33,009 nucleotides of DNA, from contig JAHJLN010000289.1 in the NCBI GenBank assembly GCA_018821715.1, positions 1 to 33,009 of the forward strand. The letters run 5' to 3'. Made by a program: the position numbers and the translations under genes. The notes beneath the pieces are model-generated. The model ran no database searches. It had not been told where the DNA came from and saw only the letters and a program-made list of their open reading frames with translations. The DNA comes from Pseudomonadota bacterium (GTDB taxonomy: Bacteria; Desulfobacterota; Desulfobacteria; Desulfobacterales; Desulfobacteraceae). Of the stretch, positions 23,543 to 31,781 are shown in pieces. Each line of letters opens with the position of its first letter. Positions within the stretch are counted from its first letter, which is position 1.

Positions 23543-23782
23543 TCATGGCTCCATTATTAATATATTGCTAATAATAAAGCTATTTCCAACACGATGTTCA
23601 CCAAGAGCCATATTCATTTCCCACGTATACATAAACCGATCATATTCAGCGATGATATAGTCTTCCAATCTGTATTCTTTTTTTATCATTTTTATAGCAT
23701 ATAATCTGTTAAATCGTTTTGTGGTCAATTCTGCCGGAAGAACGCTTCCCAAGCTAAATGATAAAATCTTTTCTAAAATCAT
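23543..23782 (-). CDS. 79-residue hypothetical protein, first gene of the cytochrome operon
   Basis: The ATG at 23782 follows a TATAAT box on the same strand by only 11 nt and has no Shine-Dalgarno, so it would be nearly leaderless or start further in. The sequence is mixed alpha/beta with a Lys/Tyr-rich middle and no recognised motif. The stop overlaps the ribosome region of the next gene. Codon use is AT-rich compared with genes to the left. It could be a real small gene or a remnant; low certainty. Confidence 0.4.
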   Translation of the reverse strand: MILEKILSFSLGSVLPAELTTKRFNRLYAIKMIKKEYRLEDYIIAEYDRFMYTWEMNMALGEHRVGNSFIISNILIMEP

Positions 23783-23793
23783 ATTGACAGCTA

Positions 23794-23818
23794 ATTATAA
23801 TTATGAGCAAATACTCAT
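23794..23818. promoter_or_regulatory. TetR-type palindrome and TATAAT box between the cytochrome operon and the tetR remnant
   Basis: ATGAG (23803-23807), six bases, CTCAT (23814-23818) form a perfect 5+5 palindrome. It sits next to a perfect minus-strand -10 TATAAT (23799-23794), in the interval where a -35/-10 spacer would be. The plus-strand tetR remnant starts at 23822. This is the standard geometry of a divergent TetR control region. That it is the operator is inferred. Confidence 0.55.
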
Positions 23819-23821
23819 TTT

Positions 23822-24249
23822 ATGTCAACTCGCATTTTGGATATTGGTTATGACAGCACGAGTGGGTGGGACACCTGGAGGTAGAGCAGCATAGTTTGTG
23901 CGAAGCTCTGCACGATTATGTCGCCGGAATGATGGAGATGCACGCCAGGCAACCACGATTGCAACATATTCTGCTTGAGGAGACGCCACTGCCCGAGCGA
24001 GTTCACCAGGCATTACTTGAGGCCGAACAACATGCTGCCAAAACTGTAGCCGGTCTTATCCGTTTATATCCTGAAGTTCGATCAAACTGCCTCGATCATA
24101 CCTGTTTTGTCATCGTCCAGACAGTTGAGAGTTTAACCCACCGGTACGCAGCCCATCCCGATGATCAGTTCATCCCGCGGACTATATTTGTGGATGAAGT
24201 GGTCAAAATGATTATTGCTTACCTTAAATGCGATAGCTCCTCTTTATAA
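23822..24249 (+). pseudogene. tetR-family regulator remnant: DNA-binding region deleted, ligand domain kept
   Basis: An ATG at 23822 opens a short frame beginning Met-Ser-Thr-Arg-Ile-Leu-Asp, like a TetR N-terminus, but it ends at TAG after 20 codons. A second frame, from about 23866 (GTG) to 24249, encodes a good TetR C-terminal domain: a VAGMMEMHARQPRLQHILLE-type helix pair and a final DEVVKMIIAYL helix. Only some 45 nt separate the two, where an intact gene needs about 150 nt for the helix-turn-helix. The helix-turn-helix is therefore lost and the frames are shifted. The C-terminal part could be translated from GTG but has no good ribosome site. Without the DNA-binding region it cannot repress the divergent operon in the usual way. 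Confidence 0.7.
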
Positions 24250-24372
24250 ATCCATATAACGATTTTCTTTCATTTTTCACAGCTTCAATTTACTCGCGGC
24301 TATAGATGGCATAACCGGTCACGAAATAATTGAAAATCGGGGAATGACTTTCAGAAATTATTGGACTGTTTC

Positions 24373-24816
24373 TTAATGCCATTGATACCCACAAGAAAGG
24401 CATGTTGGTTTATGAACACAAATCATTTCACCACATTCGGGACAAATCCATTTCTCTTTTTCATTCCGAATGAAATGTCTGATCCCAAACTCATTTATCA
24501 TTTTGAGATTGTCGATCATGCTCATTCCATATTTGGTTCTGTATCGTTTATCTAATTGTTTCAACCTGGTGCAAGGAAAACTATCACAACGATTGGAACA
24601 ATACTTAGTTTTACCTTTGGAGGTTTGTTCGCAGTTTCTGATTTTACATGTAGTACGGCATTTTGATTTTTGACTTTTCTGGCTATCGATCCTAAGGCAA
24701 CCTGGACATTTATTCTTTTCTCGAATGTATCCCCAACAGAGGCGGCAATTCATTCCACATGGTGCAATCAAGTTTGTAGGAATTGTTGTCGTTATTTTCC
24801 GGTGTGTTTTTGTCAT
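24373..24816 (-). CDS. DUF3795 Cys-rich protein
   Basis: The DUF3795 signature APCGMNCRLC begins about 18 residues into a 147-residue protein, followed by KCPGC, then further Cys pairs. At the C-terminus is a second zinc-knuckle pair, CPECG and CLSCGY. Total Cys is about 18, so several metal sites, zinc or iron-sulfur, are likely. Function of DUF3795 is unknown; these proteins are common in anaerobes. An in-frame ATG at 24876 would add 20 residues; neither start has a clear ribosome site, and the one chosen is nearer the family start. It lies in an AT-rich patch, convergent with the tetR remnant. Confidence 0.82.
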   Translation of the reverse strand: MTKTHRKITTTIPTNLIAPCGMNCRLCWGYIREKNKCPGCLRIDSQKSQKSKCRTTCKIRNCEQTSKGKTKYCSNRCDSFPCTRLKQLDKRYRTKYGMSMIDNLKMINEFGIRHFIRNEKEKWICPECGEMICVHKPTCLSCGYQWH

Positions 24817-25082
24817 GATCTGTATACTCAATTTTGTTTCGGCCAAGGGGTTCCCCAATTTTTTTCTGAGTAACATGCAAGAATAACTTATTCAATAACA
24901 CTTGACGGCTATCAAAAAAATATAAGAGTAGCAACTTTTTTCTGCAATAAGGATAGGCATAAGGCTTTTTTTCTGATGACCTGAAATTAATAAAATTAGA
25001 ATGATTTCAAAATGCTGCTGTTTGTGATAAAATATTAAAATCGATTTATTTTCCACCATACTTTCGGTAATTGAGCCTATAT

Positions 25083-26162
25083 ATGTTGAATTTAAAAATT
25101 AATCTAAACTTCAAGACTTACATGGAATATGCCGCCAAAGAGGTGGGCAATTTTACGATCTATGTCAATGCCGCAATAATCGGTTTCATTATATGTTTTT
25201 TTACGGGTAATTACTCTATTGTTCCGTTTGTTGTCCCCCTTTTTGTTCAAATAATAGCCAGATCAAATGTCAAGTACCGACAAAGACATATCAGTGCTTT
25301 AGTGGAATTGCCTGCTCAAACGGAAGATCCGGTTTTCATAATGGATATACAAGGGAATATACTTCTTTCTACAGGTAAAACACGGGACCTCTTTAAAAAA
25401 CACTCAATAAATAATATAAGTGGTTTTATTGACCGAAAAGCACTTGATGCGATTATTGAAATGGTATTCAGAGATACACTAAGTCCTTCTATTCCTTCTG
25501 TGGAAACCTATTCGAATATTTCACAAAAATGGTATGAAATCAAAGCAAAAACTGCAGGTATGAGCTACGGAGAAAAAACTCAAAAGGTTCTAGTGTGGTT
25601 TCAAGACATCTCTTTGAGAAAAACATATGATTTAAGGCTGCGTGACCTTTTACGCTACTCAGATTCTCTGATTTCCTCTTTAAAAGAGTTTGTCAAATCG
25701 GGTTCTATCTTCGAACATCTGTCTTTATTTCTACTAAAGGATTATGAAGCTGTTTTTATTACCAGAACGGATAAAAATAAAAATCTCGTAGGATATGTTT
25801 TTAAAATTTGTTCAGGAAAAATACAAAGATCTGAATCAATAATCATTCCCAAAGAATCACTTGCTCCCATCAATATTTCCAGAAAAGAATCCCAAATTAT
25901 ATCTGACGATATGTCTAACTATAATTCTAAAGATGACTTCCTGCACAAAAATCCTCTTGACCCCAAAGTGCTGGACTTCATTGATGTTCCAATCCAAAAT
26001 TTCATTACCTATAACGAAGCTGATATATCGATAATTGCTTTTAATTTTATATCAACCATTACAACATATGAAGAAAGTTTTTTTGAAATCCTGGTTAATA
26101 TTTATAGAACAATGGTAATGCTCGTTGAGCTGGAACAGGACCATGAAAAAAATTTAAAATAA
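25083..26162 (+). CDS. Membrane PAS-domain sensor without an output domain
   Basis: A 359-residue protein from the ATG at 25083; a TTG four codons earlier is also possible, and neither has a strong ribosome site. Two membrane helices lie at about 25-41 and 44-60. A PAS domain follows at about 75-185 (EDPVFIMDIQGNILL start, VLVWFQDISLRK end). Then a helical linker (185-210) leads to an alpha/beta region (210-355) that may be a divergent GAF domain. No kinase, GGDEF, HD or effector motif is present, so it is a sensor that must signal through a partner. GC content is near 32 percent, well below the neighbours, suggesting transfer. The gene ends 58 nt before tag. Confidence 0.8.
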   Translation: MLNLKINLNFKTYMEYAAKEVGNFTIYVNAAIIGFIICFFTGNYSIVPFVVPLFVQIIARSNVKYRQRHISALVELPAQTEDPVFIMDIQGNILLSTGKTRDLFKKHSINNISGFIDRKALDAIIEMVFRDTLSPSIPSVETYSNISQKWYEIKAKTAGMSYGEKTQKVLVWFQDISLRKTYDLRLRDLLRYSDSLISSLKEFVKSGSIFEHLSLFLLKDYEAVFITRTDKNKNLVGYVFKICSGKIQRSESIIIPKESLAPINISRKESQIISDDMSNYNSKDDFLHKNPLDPKVLDFIDVPIQNFITYNEADISIIAFNFISTITTYEESFFEILVNIYRTMVMLVELEQDHEKNLK

Positions 26163-26220
26163 AATAGAAACTGTTAAAAATAAAAAGGTTACCGACAATA
26201 ACATCAAAGGAAGACAAACA

Positions 26221-26787
26221 ATGGAACGATGCGGCTGGGAAACAAACGATCCGACCTATATCAAATACCATGATGAAGAATGGGGGGTGCCGGTTCATGA
26301 CGACAAAAAACTCTTTGAATTCATCCTTTTGGAAGGCGCACAGGCAGGACTTTCATGGTTGACGATTCTAAAAAGAAGGCCGGGGTACAAAAAAGCCTTT
26401 GCTGATTTTGATGTTGAAAAAGTGGCACGGTTCACGCCTAAAAAAATTGAAAAACTCCTTCTGGATCCCGGCATTATCCGTAACCGGCTCAAGGTTACTG
26501 CAGCCGTGACAAATGCCCGGGCCTTTATTCAGATAAAAGAAGAATTCGGGTCTTTTGACGCTTATTCCTGGCGCTTTATGGAGGGGAAACCAAAAATAAA
26601 TCATTACACCGCTTTAGACCAGATCCCGGCAACAACCAGGGAGTCCGACGTATTTTCAAAGGATCTCAAGCAGCGGGGGTTTAAATTTGTCGGTTCAACC
26701 ATTATTTATGCCCACATGCAGGCTGTGGGCATGGTCAATGATCACCTTGTCACCTGTTTCAGGTATAAAGAGGTCATGGTGGAATGA
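26221..26787 (+). CDS. tag: DNA-3-methyladenine glycosylase I
   Basis: A 188-residue base-excision repair enzyme that removes 3-methyladenine from alkylated DNA. The four zinc ligands of the E. coli enzyme are at the same positions (Cys4, His17, His175, Cys179), as is catalytic Glu38 (LLEGAQAGLSW). The N-terminus MERCGW and the RGFKFVGSTI block (151-160) are typical. The start ATG has AGGAAG upstream at 9 nt. Its last codon overlaps the next gene by ATGA, so tag and the DUF2804 gene are translationally coupled. Confidence 0.96.
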   Translation: MERCGWETNDPTYIKYHDEEWGVPVHDDKKLFEFILLEGAQAGLSWLTILKRRPGYKKAFADFDVEKVARFTPKKIEKLLLDPGIIRNRLKVTAAVTNARAFIQIKEEFGSFDAYSWRFMEGKPKINHYTALDQIPATTRESDVFSKDLKQRGFKFVGSTIIYAHMQAVGMVNDHLVTCFRYKEVMVE

Positions 26788-27806
26788 ATAAAACAAACCA
26801 ATGGGATAAACCATCTGCCATCCCCCACGGTGCATGGTCCGGCGAGTTTAATCATCCTGACACCAGAGGGCTGTTGAATTTACAGGATGATTGCCTCTCT
26901 TTTAAACGGTTCAGAGAAAAACGCTGGTGTTACATGGGAATTATTCACCCGGATATTATTTTCGGGTGCGCAGTGATCCACCTTGGATACATTGCCAGTG
27001 CCTTTGCCTTTGGATTTGACCGGCAGCAAAAAAAGATGATTCAACATTCACAGGTTTTTGTCCCCCTGGGGCAGGTCCGCTATGATCAAAACCCGGAAAC
27101 CGGCGTCTGCAGCTATAAAGGTCTCTGGAACCGGTTGATCCTTACCCATGATAAAAATAAAGGCAAAAAGAAAATCCATGCCCGGTTTTACCGGCCGGGC
27201 AGATCCCTTTCAGCTGATCTTGATGTCATTGAACCCGATGGCGGCATTTCTCCCATGAATTTTTTAATGCTCATGAAAGACAATCGGTCTGCATTTACCA
27301 CCAAAATTGCAGGACTCAAAGCCAGGGGACAGATCACACTCCATAAAAAATGCTTTGACCTTGCATCTGAAAATACTTTTGCCGTCTTTGACTGGACCCA
27401 TGGATTCTATCCACGGAAGACATCCTGGAACTGGGCATGCGGTGCCGGTTTTGCCGATGACGGGACCCGGGTTGGGTTTAATTTTTCATCCGGTGTATAT
27501 GAAAACGGGTTACTGGAAAATACGGTCTGGATTAACGGGACACCCTTTAAAACAGGAGATATCATCTTTACCTATGACCCAAGCAATCCTGAAAATTCAT
27601 GGCAGATCAAGACCAAAGACGATCTTATCAATCTAAAATTCAAACCCGAAGGCATCAGAAGGGCAAATGACAACCTTGGTATTATCAAGAGCCGTTTCAT
27701 ACAACCCTGTGGTTCATTTGAAGGATCTATACAAACAATGGGAAAAATCATTCTCCATCTTTCCTGTGTCGGCGGTGTGGTTGAAGAGCATTTTGCCAAA
27801 TGGTAA
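26784..27806 (+). CDS. DUF2804 family protein
   Basis: A 340-residue protein. It has the DUF2804 pattern: an IPHGAWSGEFN start region, KRWCYMGI (46-53), HGFYPRKTSWNWACGAG (about 210-226) and a C-terminal FEG-like end. DUF2804 proteins have a lipocalin-like beta fold related to AttH/tocopherol cyclase-type proteins, and their substrates are unknown. There is no signal peptide. It overlaps tag by 4 nt, which links it to repair of alkylated DNA or only reflects economy. Length is normal for the family. Confidence 0.87.
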   Translation: MNKTNQWDKPSAIPHGAWSGEFNHPDTRGLLNLQDDCLSFKRFREKRWCYMGIIHPDIIFGCAVIHLGYIASAFAFGFDRQQKKMIQHSQVFVPLGQVRYDQNPETGVCSYKGLWNRLILTHDKNKGKKKIHARFYRPGRSLSADLDVIEPDGGISPMNFLMLMKDNRSAFTTKIAGLKARGQITLHKKCFDLASENTFAVFDWTHGFYPRKTSWNWACGAGFADDGTRVGFNFSSGVYENGLLENTVWINGTPFKTGDIIFTYDPSNPENSWQIKTKDDLINLKFKPEGIRRANDNLGIIKSRFIQPCGSFEGSIQTMGKIILHLSCVGGVVEEHFAKW

Positions 27807-27963
27807 ACTATCGTGAAATCCTTTGAGTTTCTTGCTCTTCCCATAACAATTGGCTTTTAATTTAAATAAAAATTATGTAAGACTGACGTGATGTCTTTAA
27901 GCGCACACAGTCTATGGTCGTTATAACGGGGTTGCGTTTACATTCAATCTTTAAGGACGTGCA

Positions 27964-29688
27964 ATGGATAAAAAACTTTCCTATGAACAACTTGAAAAGC
28001 GGGTGATGGAACTTGAAAAAAAAGCTGCTAAAAAAACATTCTCCGAAAAACTGACCCGCACCCTTTTTGAGATTTCCAATGCCGTCACCATCAACACGGA
28101 TCTAAACGAGTTGTACCTGTCCATCTATACCTCCTTAGACAAGCTCATGGGATTGCCCAACTTTTATATTGCCCTTTATAAAAAAGATACCAATAAAATA
28201 TCCATTCCGTTTTTTGTGGATCAATATGATAAATATTCGCAATACGAGGATTCTTATACTGAAACCAATTCTTTAACAGGGGAGGTGCTTAAAAAAAAGA
28301 ACCCCCTGATTTTAAATGAAGCGCAATTAAAAAAAAGGGCAGCCAAGGGAAGTATTATAGGAACCACGCCCAAAGTCTGGATAGGGGTGCCCCTGCTTAA
28401 AAGGGAAATACCCTTTGGCGTAATTGCCGTGCAAAGCTATGATAACCCGAATTATTTTGGCCCCAAGGACCTTGATATTCTCATCTCTGCTTCCAACCAG
28501 ATTGCCCTTGCCATAGAAAGAAAACACTCCCTTGACGAACTGGATATGCTTAAAAATTATCTTTACAATATCATTAACTCCATGCCATCCGTACTGGTTG
28601 GGGTGGATAAAGAAGGGATTGTCACCCAGTGGAATTTCCAGGCAGAACTTGAAACCACTGTCAAAGCTGCGGATGCCATAGGAAAAAACCTTGTGGATAT
28701 CTTCCCGAGACTCTCCCGAAATATGGATCAGATAAAAGAAAGCATTGAATTCAACAAAATCAAGACCCAGTTAAAACAGGAATATTTTACAGACACCCAA
28801 ACCCGATACGAAGATATTATTATTTATCCTCTGGTCACCAATAGTGTTAACGGAGTTGTCATCCGCATGGATGACATCACGGACCAGGTAAGACTTGAAG
28901 AAATGATGATACAGTCTGAAAAAATGCTTTCCATTGGCGGACTTGCAGCAGGAATGGCCCATGAAATCAATAATCCCCTTGCCGGCATGATGCAGAATGC
29001 GCAAGTCATTTACAACAGGATTTCCAAGGATATTCCCGCCAATGAAACAGCAGCCCGGGAGGTGGGGATTACAATGAAGGATATCCGGGCATATATGGAA
29101 AAAAGGGATATTCTTCACAAGCTGGACCTGATCAATGAGACCGGAAACAGGGCAGCAAAAATTGTTAAAAACATGCTGGGCTTTGCCAGGAAAAGTGATT
29201 CCATCCTTGAAACCCAAGATCTTTCAACGGTATTGAGAAAAACCGTTGAACTTGCAAAAAGCGATTACAACCTTAAAAAACAATATGATTTCAAACTTAT
29301 CAACATCATTGAAGAATTTGATGCTGCCACCCCCCCGGTGCTGTGTGATAAAAACAAACTCCAGCAGGTTTTTTTAAACATTTTAAAAAACGGGGCACAG
29401 GCCATGTTTGAAACAAGAAGTCCTTCATTTGCACCCCGATTTATCCTTCGGATTTATAAAGAACCCGGTTTTGCCTGTATTGAAATCGAGGACAATGGCC
29501 CGGGAATGGACGAGGAAACCAGAAAAAGGCTGTTTGAACCGTTTTACACGACCAAGCCGGTTGGAGACGGCACTGGTCTGGGTCTATCTGTCTCCTATTT
29601 TATTATTGTCAAAGATCATAAAGGTGAAATGACGGTAGCGTCAACGCCGGAAAAAAGCACCAGATTTATTATTAAACTTCCATACTGA
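27964..29688 (+). CDS. Soluble histidine kinase (GAF-PAS-HisKA-HATPase)
   Basis: A 574-residue protein. A short coiled coil (5-25) is followed by a GAF domain (about 28-188), a PAS domain (195-305), HisKA with His333 (GMAHEINNPLAG) and a HATPase domain (about 420-574; DNGPGM, GDGTGLGLS). It has no membrane helix and no receiver. The HisKA helices contain an insertion of about 30 residues after the His helix (350-385), as in ZraS/NtrB-like sensors. No response regulator gene is adjacent. The ATG at 27964 has AAGGACG upstream. Its stop overlaps an ATG of the nnr frame, but the true nnr start is probably 36 nt further on. Confidence 0.93.
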   Translation: MDKKLSYEQLEKRVMELEKKAAKKTFSEKLTRTLFEISNAVTINTDLNELYLSIYTSLDKLMGLPNFYIALYKKDTNKISIPFFVDQYDKYSQYEDSYTETNSLTGEVLKKKNPLILNEAQLKKRAAKGSIIGTTPKVWIGVPLLKREIPFGVIAVQSYDNPNYFGPKDLDILISASNQIALAIERKHSLDELDMLKNYLYNIINSMPSVLVGVDKEGIVTQWNFQAELETTVKAADAIGKNLVDIFPRLSRNMDQIKESIEFNKIKTQLKQEYFTDTQTRYEDIIIYPLVTNSVNGVVIRMDDITDQVRLEEMMIQSEKMLSIGGLAAGMAHEINNPLAGMMQNAQVIYNRISKDIPANETAAREVGITMKDIRAYMEKRDILHKLDLINETGNRAAKIVKNMLGFARKSDSILETQDLSTVLRKTVELAKSDYNLKKQYDFKLINIIEEFDAATPPVLCDKNKLQQVFLNILKNGAQAMFETRSPSFAPRFILRIYKEPGFACIEIEDNGPGMDEETRKRLFEPFYTTKPVGDGTGLGLSVSYFIIVKDHKGEMTVASTPEKSTRFIIKLPY

Positions 29689-29723
29689 TGTCATTTTCAG
29701 CATCCAGTCAAGAAAGGAAGAAC

Positions 29724-31289
29724 ATGATTTTAGTCACAGCAGATCAAATGCAGGAAATGGATAAAACAACCATAGAATCCTTTGGTATTCCCGGATGTGT
29801 TTTAATGGAAAACGCCGGAAGAGGGGCGGTTGATTTTCTGTTGAAAAAATTTAAAGATATCAGACCCCAAAAGATTGCCGTGATGGCCGGCCGTGGGAAT
29901 AATGGCGGAGACGGATTTGTCATGGCAAGATATTTGATGGAAAAAAAATTTGACGTCACAGTGTTTTTGCTATCGTTAAAAAACAAGGTAAAAGGTGATG
30001 CAAAACTCAACATGGATTTTGCCCAGAAACTATGTGACCGGTCCCGCACAAGTTCCATTATTGAAATCCCGGATGCCGATGCCTTTGAGAAACAAAAAAA
30101 TCAGATGCGCCATCATGATCTGTTCATTGATGCCATTTTGGGAACCGGTCTTAATTCAGATGTCAAAGGAATTTTCAAGGATGCCATTGAATTGATGAAT
30201 GCTTCTTTAAAACCTGTTTTTTCCATTGATATCCCCTCGGGTCTTGACTCAGATACAGGTCAGCCCCTGGGGGTAGCGGTAAAAGCAGATGCCACCGCCA
30301 CCTTTGCCTTTGCCAAAGCAGGCCACATTCTCTTTCCGGGGAATACGTTTACCGGTGAGCTTTCGGTCATTGATATCGGCATCCCCGACTTTATTGCCCA
30401 AGAAAAAAACATTGCCCTTTTTTTAATTGAAAAAAATGACATTACCGCCTGTTTTACGCCAAGAGAATTTCAAAGCCATAAAGGCAGTTTCGGCCATGTG
30501 CTGGTGATTGCCGGGTCTGCCGGCAAAACCGGGGCAGCCGCGCTTTGCGCCAATGCAGCCATGCGGTGCGGAACAGGGCTGGTCACTTTAGGGGTTGCAA
30601 AAAGCCTGAACACCAGCATTGAATCCCTGGTCATTGAACCCATGACCCATCCGCTGCCTGAAAAAGACAAGGGATGTTTATCAGACACTTGTTTTGATGA
30701 AATTCAATCCTTATTAACAGGAAAGCAGGCCCTTGCTATGGGTCCGGGCCTGGGCACCCGAAAGGGTACAAAAAAATTAGTTGAAAACCTGATCCTGCAA
30801 ACCCGGGTGCCGATGATTATTGATGCAGATGCCATCAATTGTATTGCAGGAAATTCAAAGATCCTGAAAAAGAAAAAAGCACCCGCCATCCTGACCCCCC
30901 ACCCAGGTGAAATGGCCGGGCTTTGCGGGATGACAACCTCGGATGTCCAGGCAGACAGGATCGGCATTGCATCCAGTTTTGCCAAAACCCATGACTGCAT
31001 CCTGATTTTAAAAGGCGCCCAGACCGTTGTCAGTCTTCCCAACGGCAGATCCTATATTTGTCCCACCGGCAATCCCGGCATGGCGTCCGGCGGGATGGGC
31101 GATGTGCTGACCGGCATGATTGCAGGCTTTTGTGCCCAGGGGTTTACACCTGAAAATGCAAGCCTTGCAGGGGTGTATATCCATGGGCTTTGTGCAGACA
31201 TTCTTTCCTGTGATATGGGAGCTTTCGGCTTTGTTGCCACAGACATGATTCAAATGATTCCAAAAACCATTCATCAGTATCTATTATGA
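29724..31289 (+). CDS. nnr: Bifunctional NAD(P)H-hydrate epimerase / ADP-dependent dehydratase
   Basis: A 521-residue protein from the ATG at 29724, which has AAAGGAAG just upstream; a frame from 29688 would add 12 unlikely residues. The N-terminal YjeF_N epimerase (about 1-215) has GRGNNGGDG (56-64) and the SIDIPSGLDSDTG loop (167-179). The C-terminal ribokinase-like dehydratase (about 240-515) has TPHPGE (391-396) and GNPGMASGGMGDVLTG (449-464) with catalytic Asp460. Together they repair hydrated NADH and NADPH using ADP in this bacterial fusion. The gene overlaps tsaE by 4 nt (ATGA), a pairing often seen in bacteria. Confidence 0.95.
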   Translation: MILVTADQMQEMDKTTIESFGIPGCVLMENAGRGAVDFLLKKFKDIRPQKIAVMAGRGNNGGDGFVMARYLMEKKFDVTVFLLSLKNKVKGDAKLNMDFAQKLCDRSRTSSIIEIPDADAFEKQKNQMRHHDLFIDAILGTGLNSDVKGIFKDAIELMNASLKPVFSIDIPSGLDSDTGQPLGVAVKADATATFAFAKAGHILFPGNTFTGELSVIDIGIPDFIAQEKNIALFLIEKNDITACFTPREFQSHKGSFGHVLVIAGSAGKTGAAALCANAAMRCGTGLVTLGVAKSLNTSIESLVIEPMTHPLPEKDKGCLSDTCFDEIQSLLTGKQALAMGPGLGTRKGTKKLVENLILQTRVPMIIDADAINCIAGNSKILKKKKAPAILTPHPGEMAGLCGMTTSDVQADRIGIASSFAKTHDCILILKGAQTVVSLPNGRSYICPTGNPGMASGGMGDVLTGMIAGFCAQGFTPENASLAGVYIHGLCADILSCDMGAFGFVATDMIQMIPKTIHQYLL

Positions 31290-31750
31290 AATCCATAGAA
31301 TCAAAAACTTCAGATCAGACATTTGAACTGGGAAACGCCCTGGGCAAACTGATTTCAAAAGCAACCTGCATTGCCTTAAACGGTGAGCTGGGTGCCGGCA
31401 AGACAACATTTGTCCAGGGACTTGCAAAGGGACTGGGGGTTTCGGATAAATATTATGTCACAAGCCCCACATTCAACATCATTAATGAATATCCGACGCG
31501 GCTGTTCACCTTGTGCCATCTCGACCTTTACCGGCTGGGATCTTTTGATGAACTGGAATATATCGGATTTGATGATCTTGTGGACGATACCCATATTATT
31601 GTTGTTGAATGGCCCCGGATTTTAAATGATATTTCCTTTGAGTTTGATATCCGGATCAATTTTGAATTTGATGACCAGTATAACAGAATAATATCTGTTT
31701 TTGCCTCTGGACAACACGGATCAAATCTGCTAAGCAAACTAGTTTTATAA
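31286..31750 (+). CDS. tsaE: tRNA threonylcarbamoyladenosine biosynthesis ATPase TsaE
   Basis: A 154-residue ATPase required with TsaB, TsaC and TsaD for t6A37 modification of ANN-decoding tRNAs. The P-loop is at residues 33-41 (GELGAGKTT). The switch HLDLYRL (about 78-84) and the VVEWPR block (about 107-112) are also typical. Coupled to nnr by the ATGA overlap. No tsaB or tsaD is in the window. It is followed 31 nt later by the aspartate kinase gene. Confidence 0.95.
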   Translation: MKSIESKTSDQTFELGNALGKLISKATCIALNGELGAGKTTFVQGLAKGLGVSDKYYVTSPTFNIINEYPTRLFTLCHLDLYRLGSFDELEYIGFDDLVDDTHIIVVEWPRILNDISFEFDIRINFEFDDQYNRIISVFASGQHGSNLLSKLVL

Positions 31751-31781
31751 ATACTAATTTTTTACGAATAACGGAGTTATT

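Noticed and set aside
24841-24870. GGGGTTCCCC followed by a T run as intrinsic terminator
   Set aside because: The palindrome leaves a two-base loop, so a stable hairpin of useful length cannot form, and it lies within or next to the DUF3795 start.
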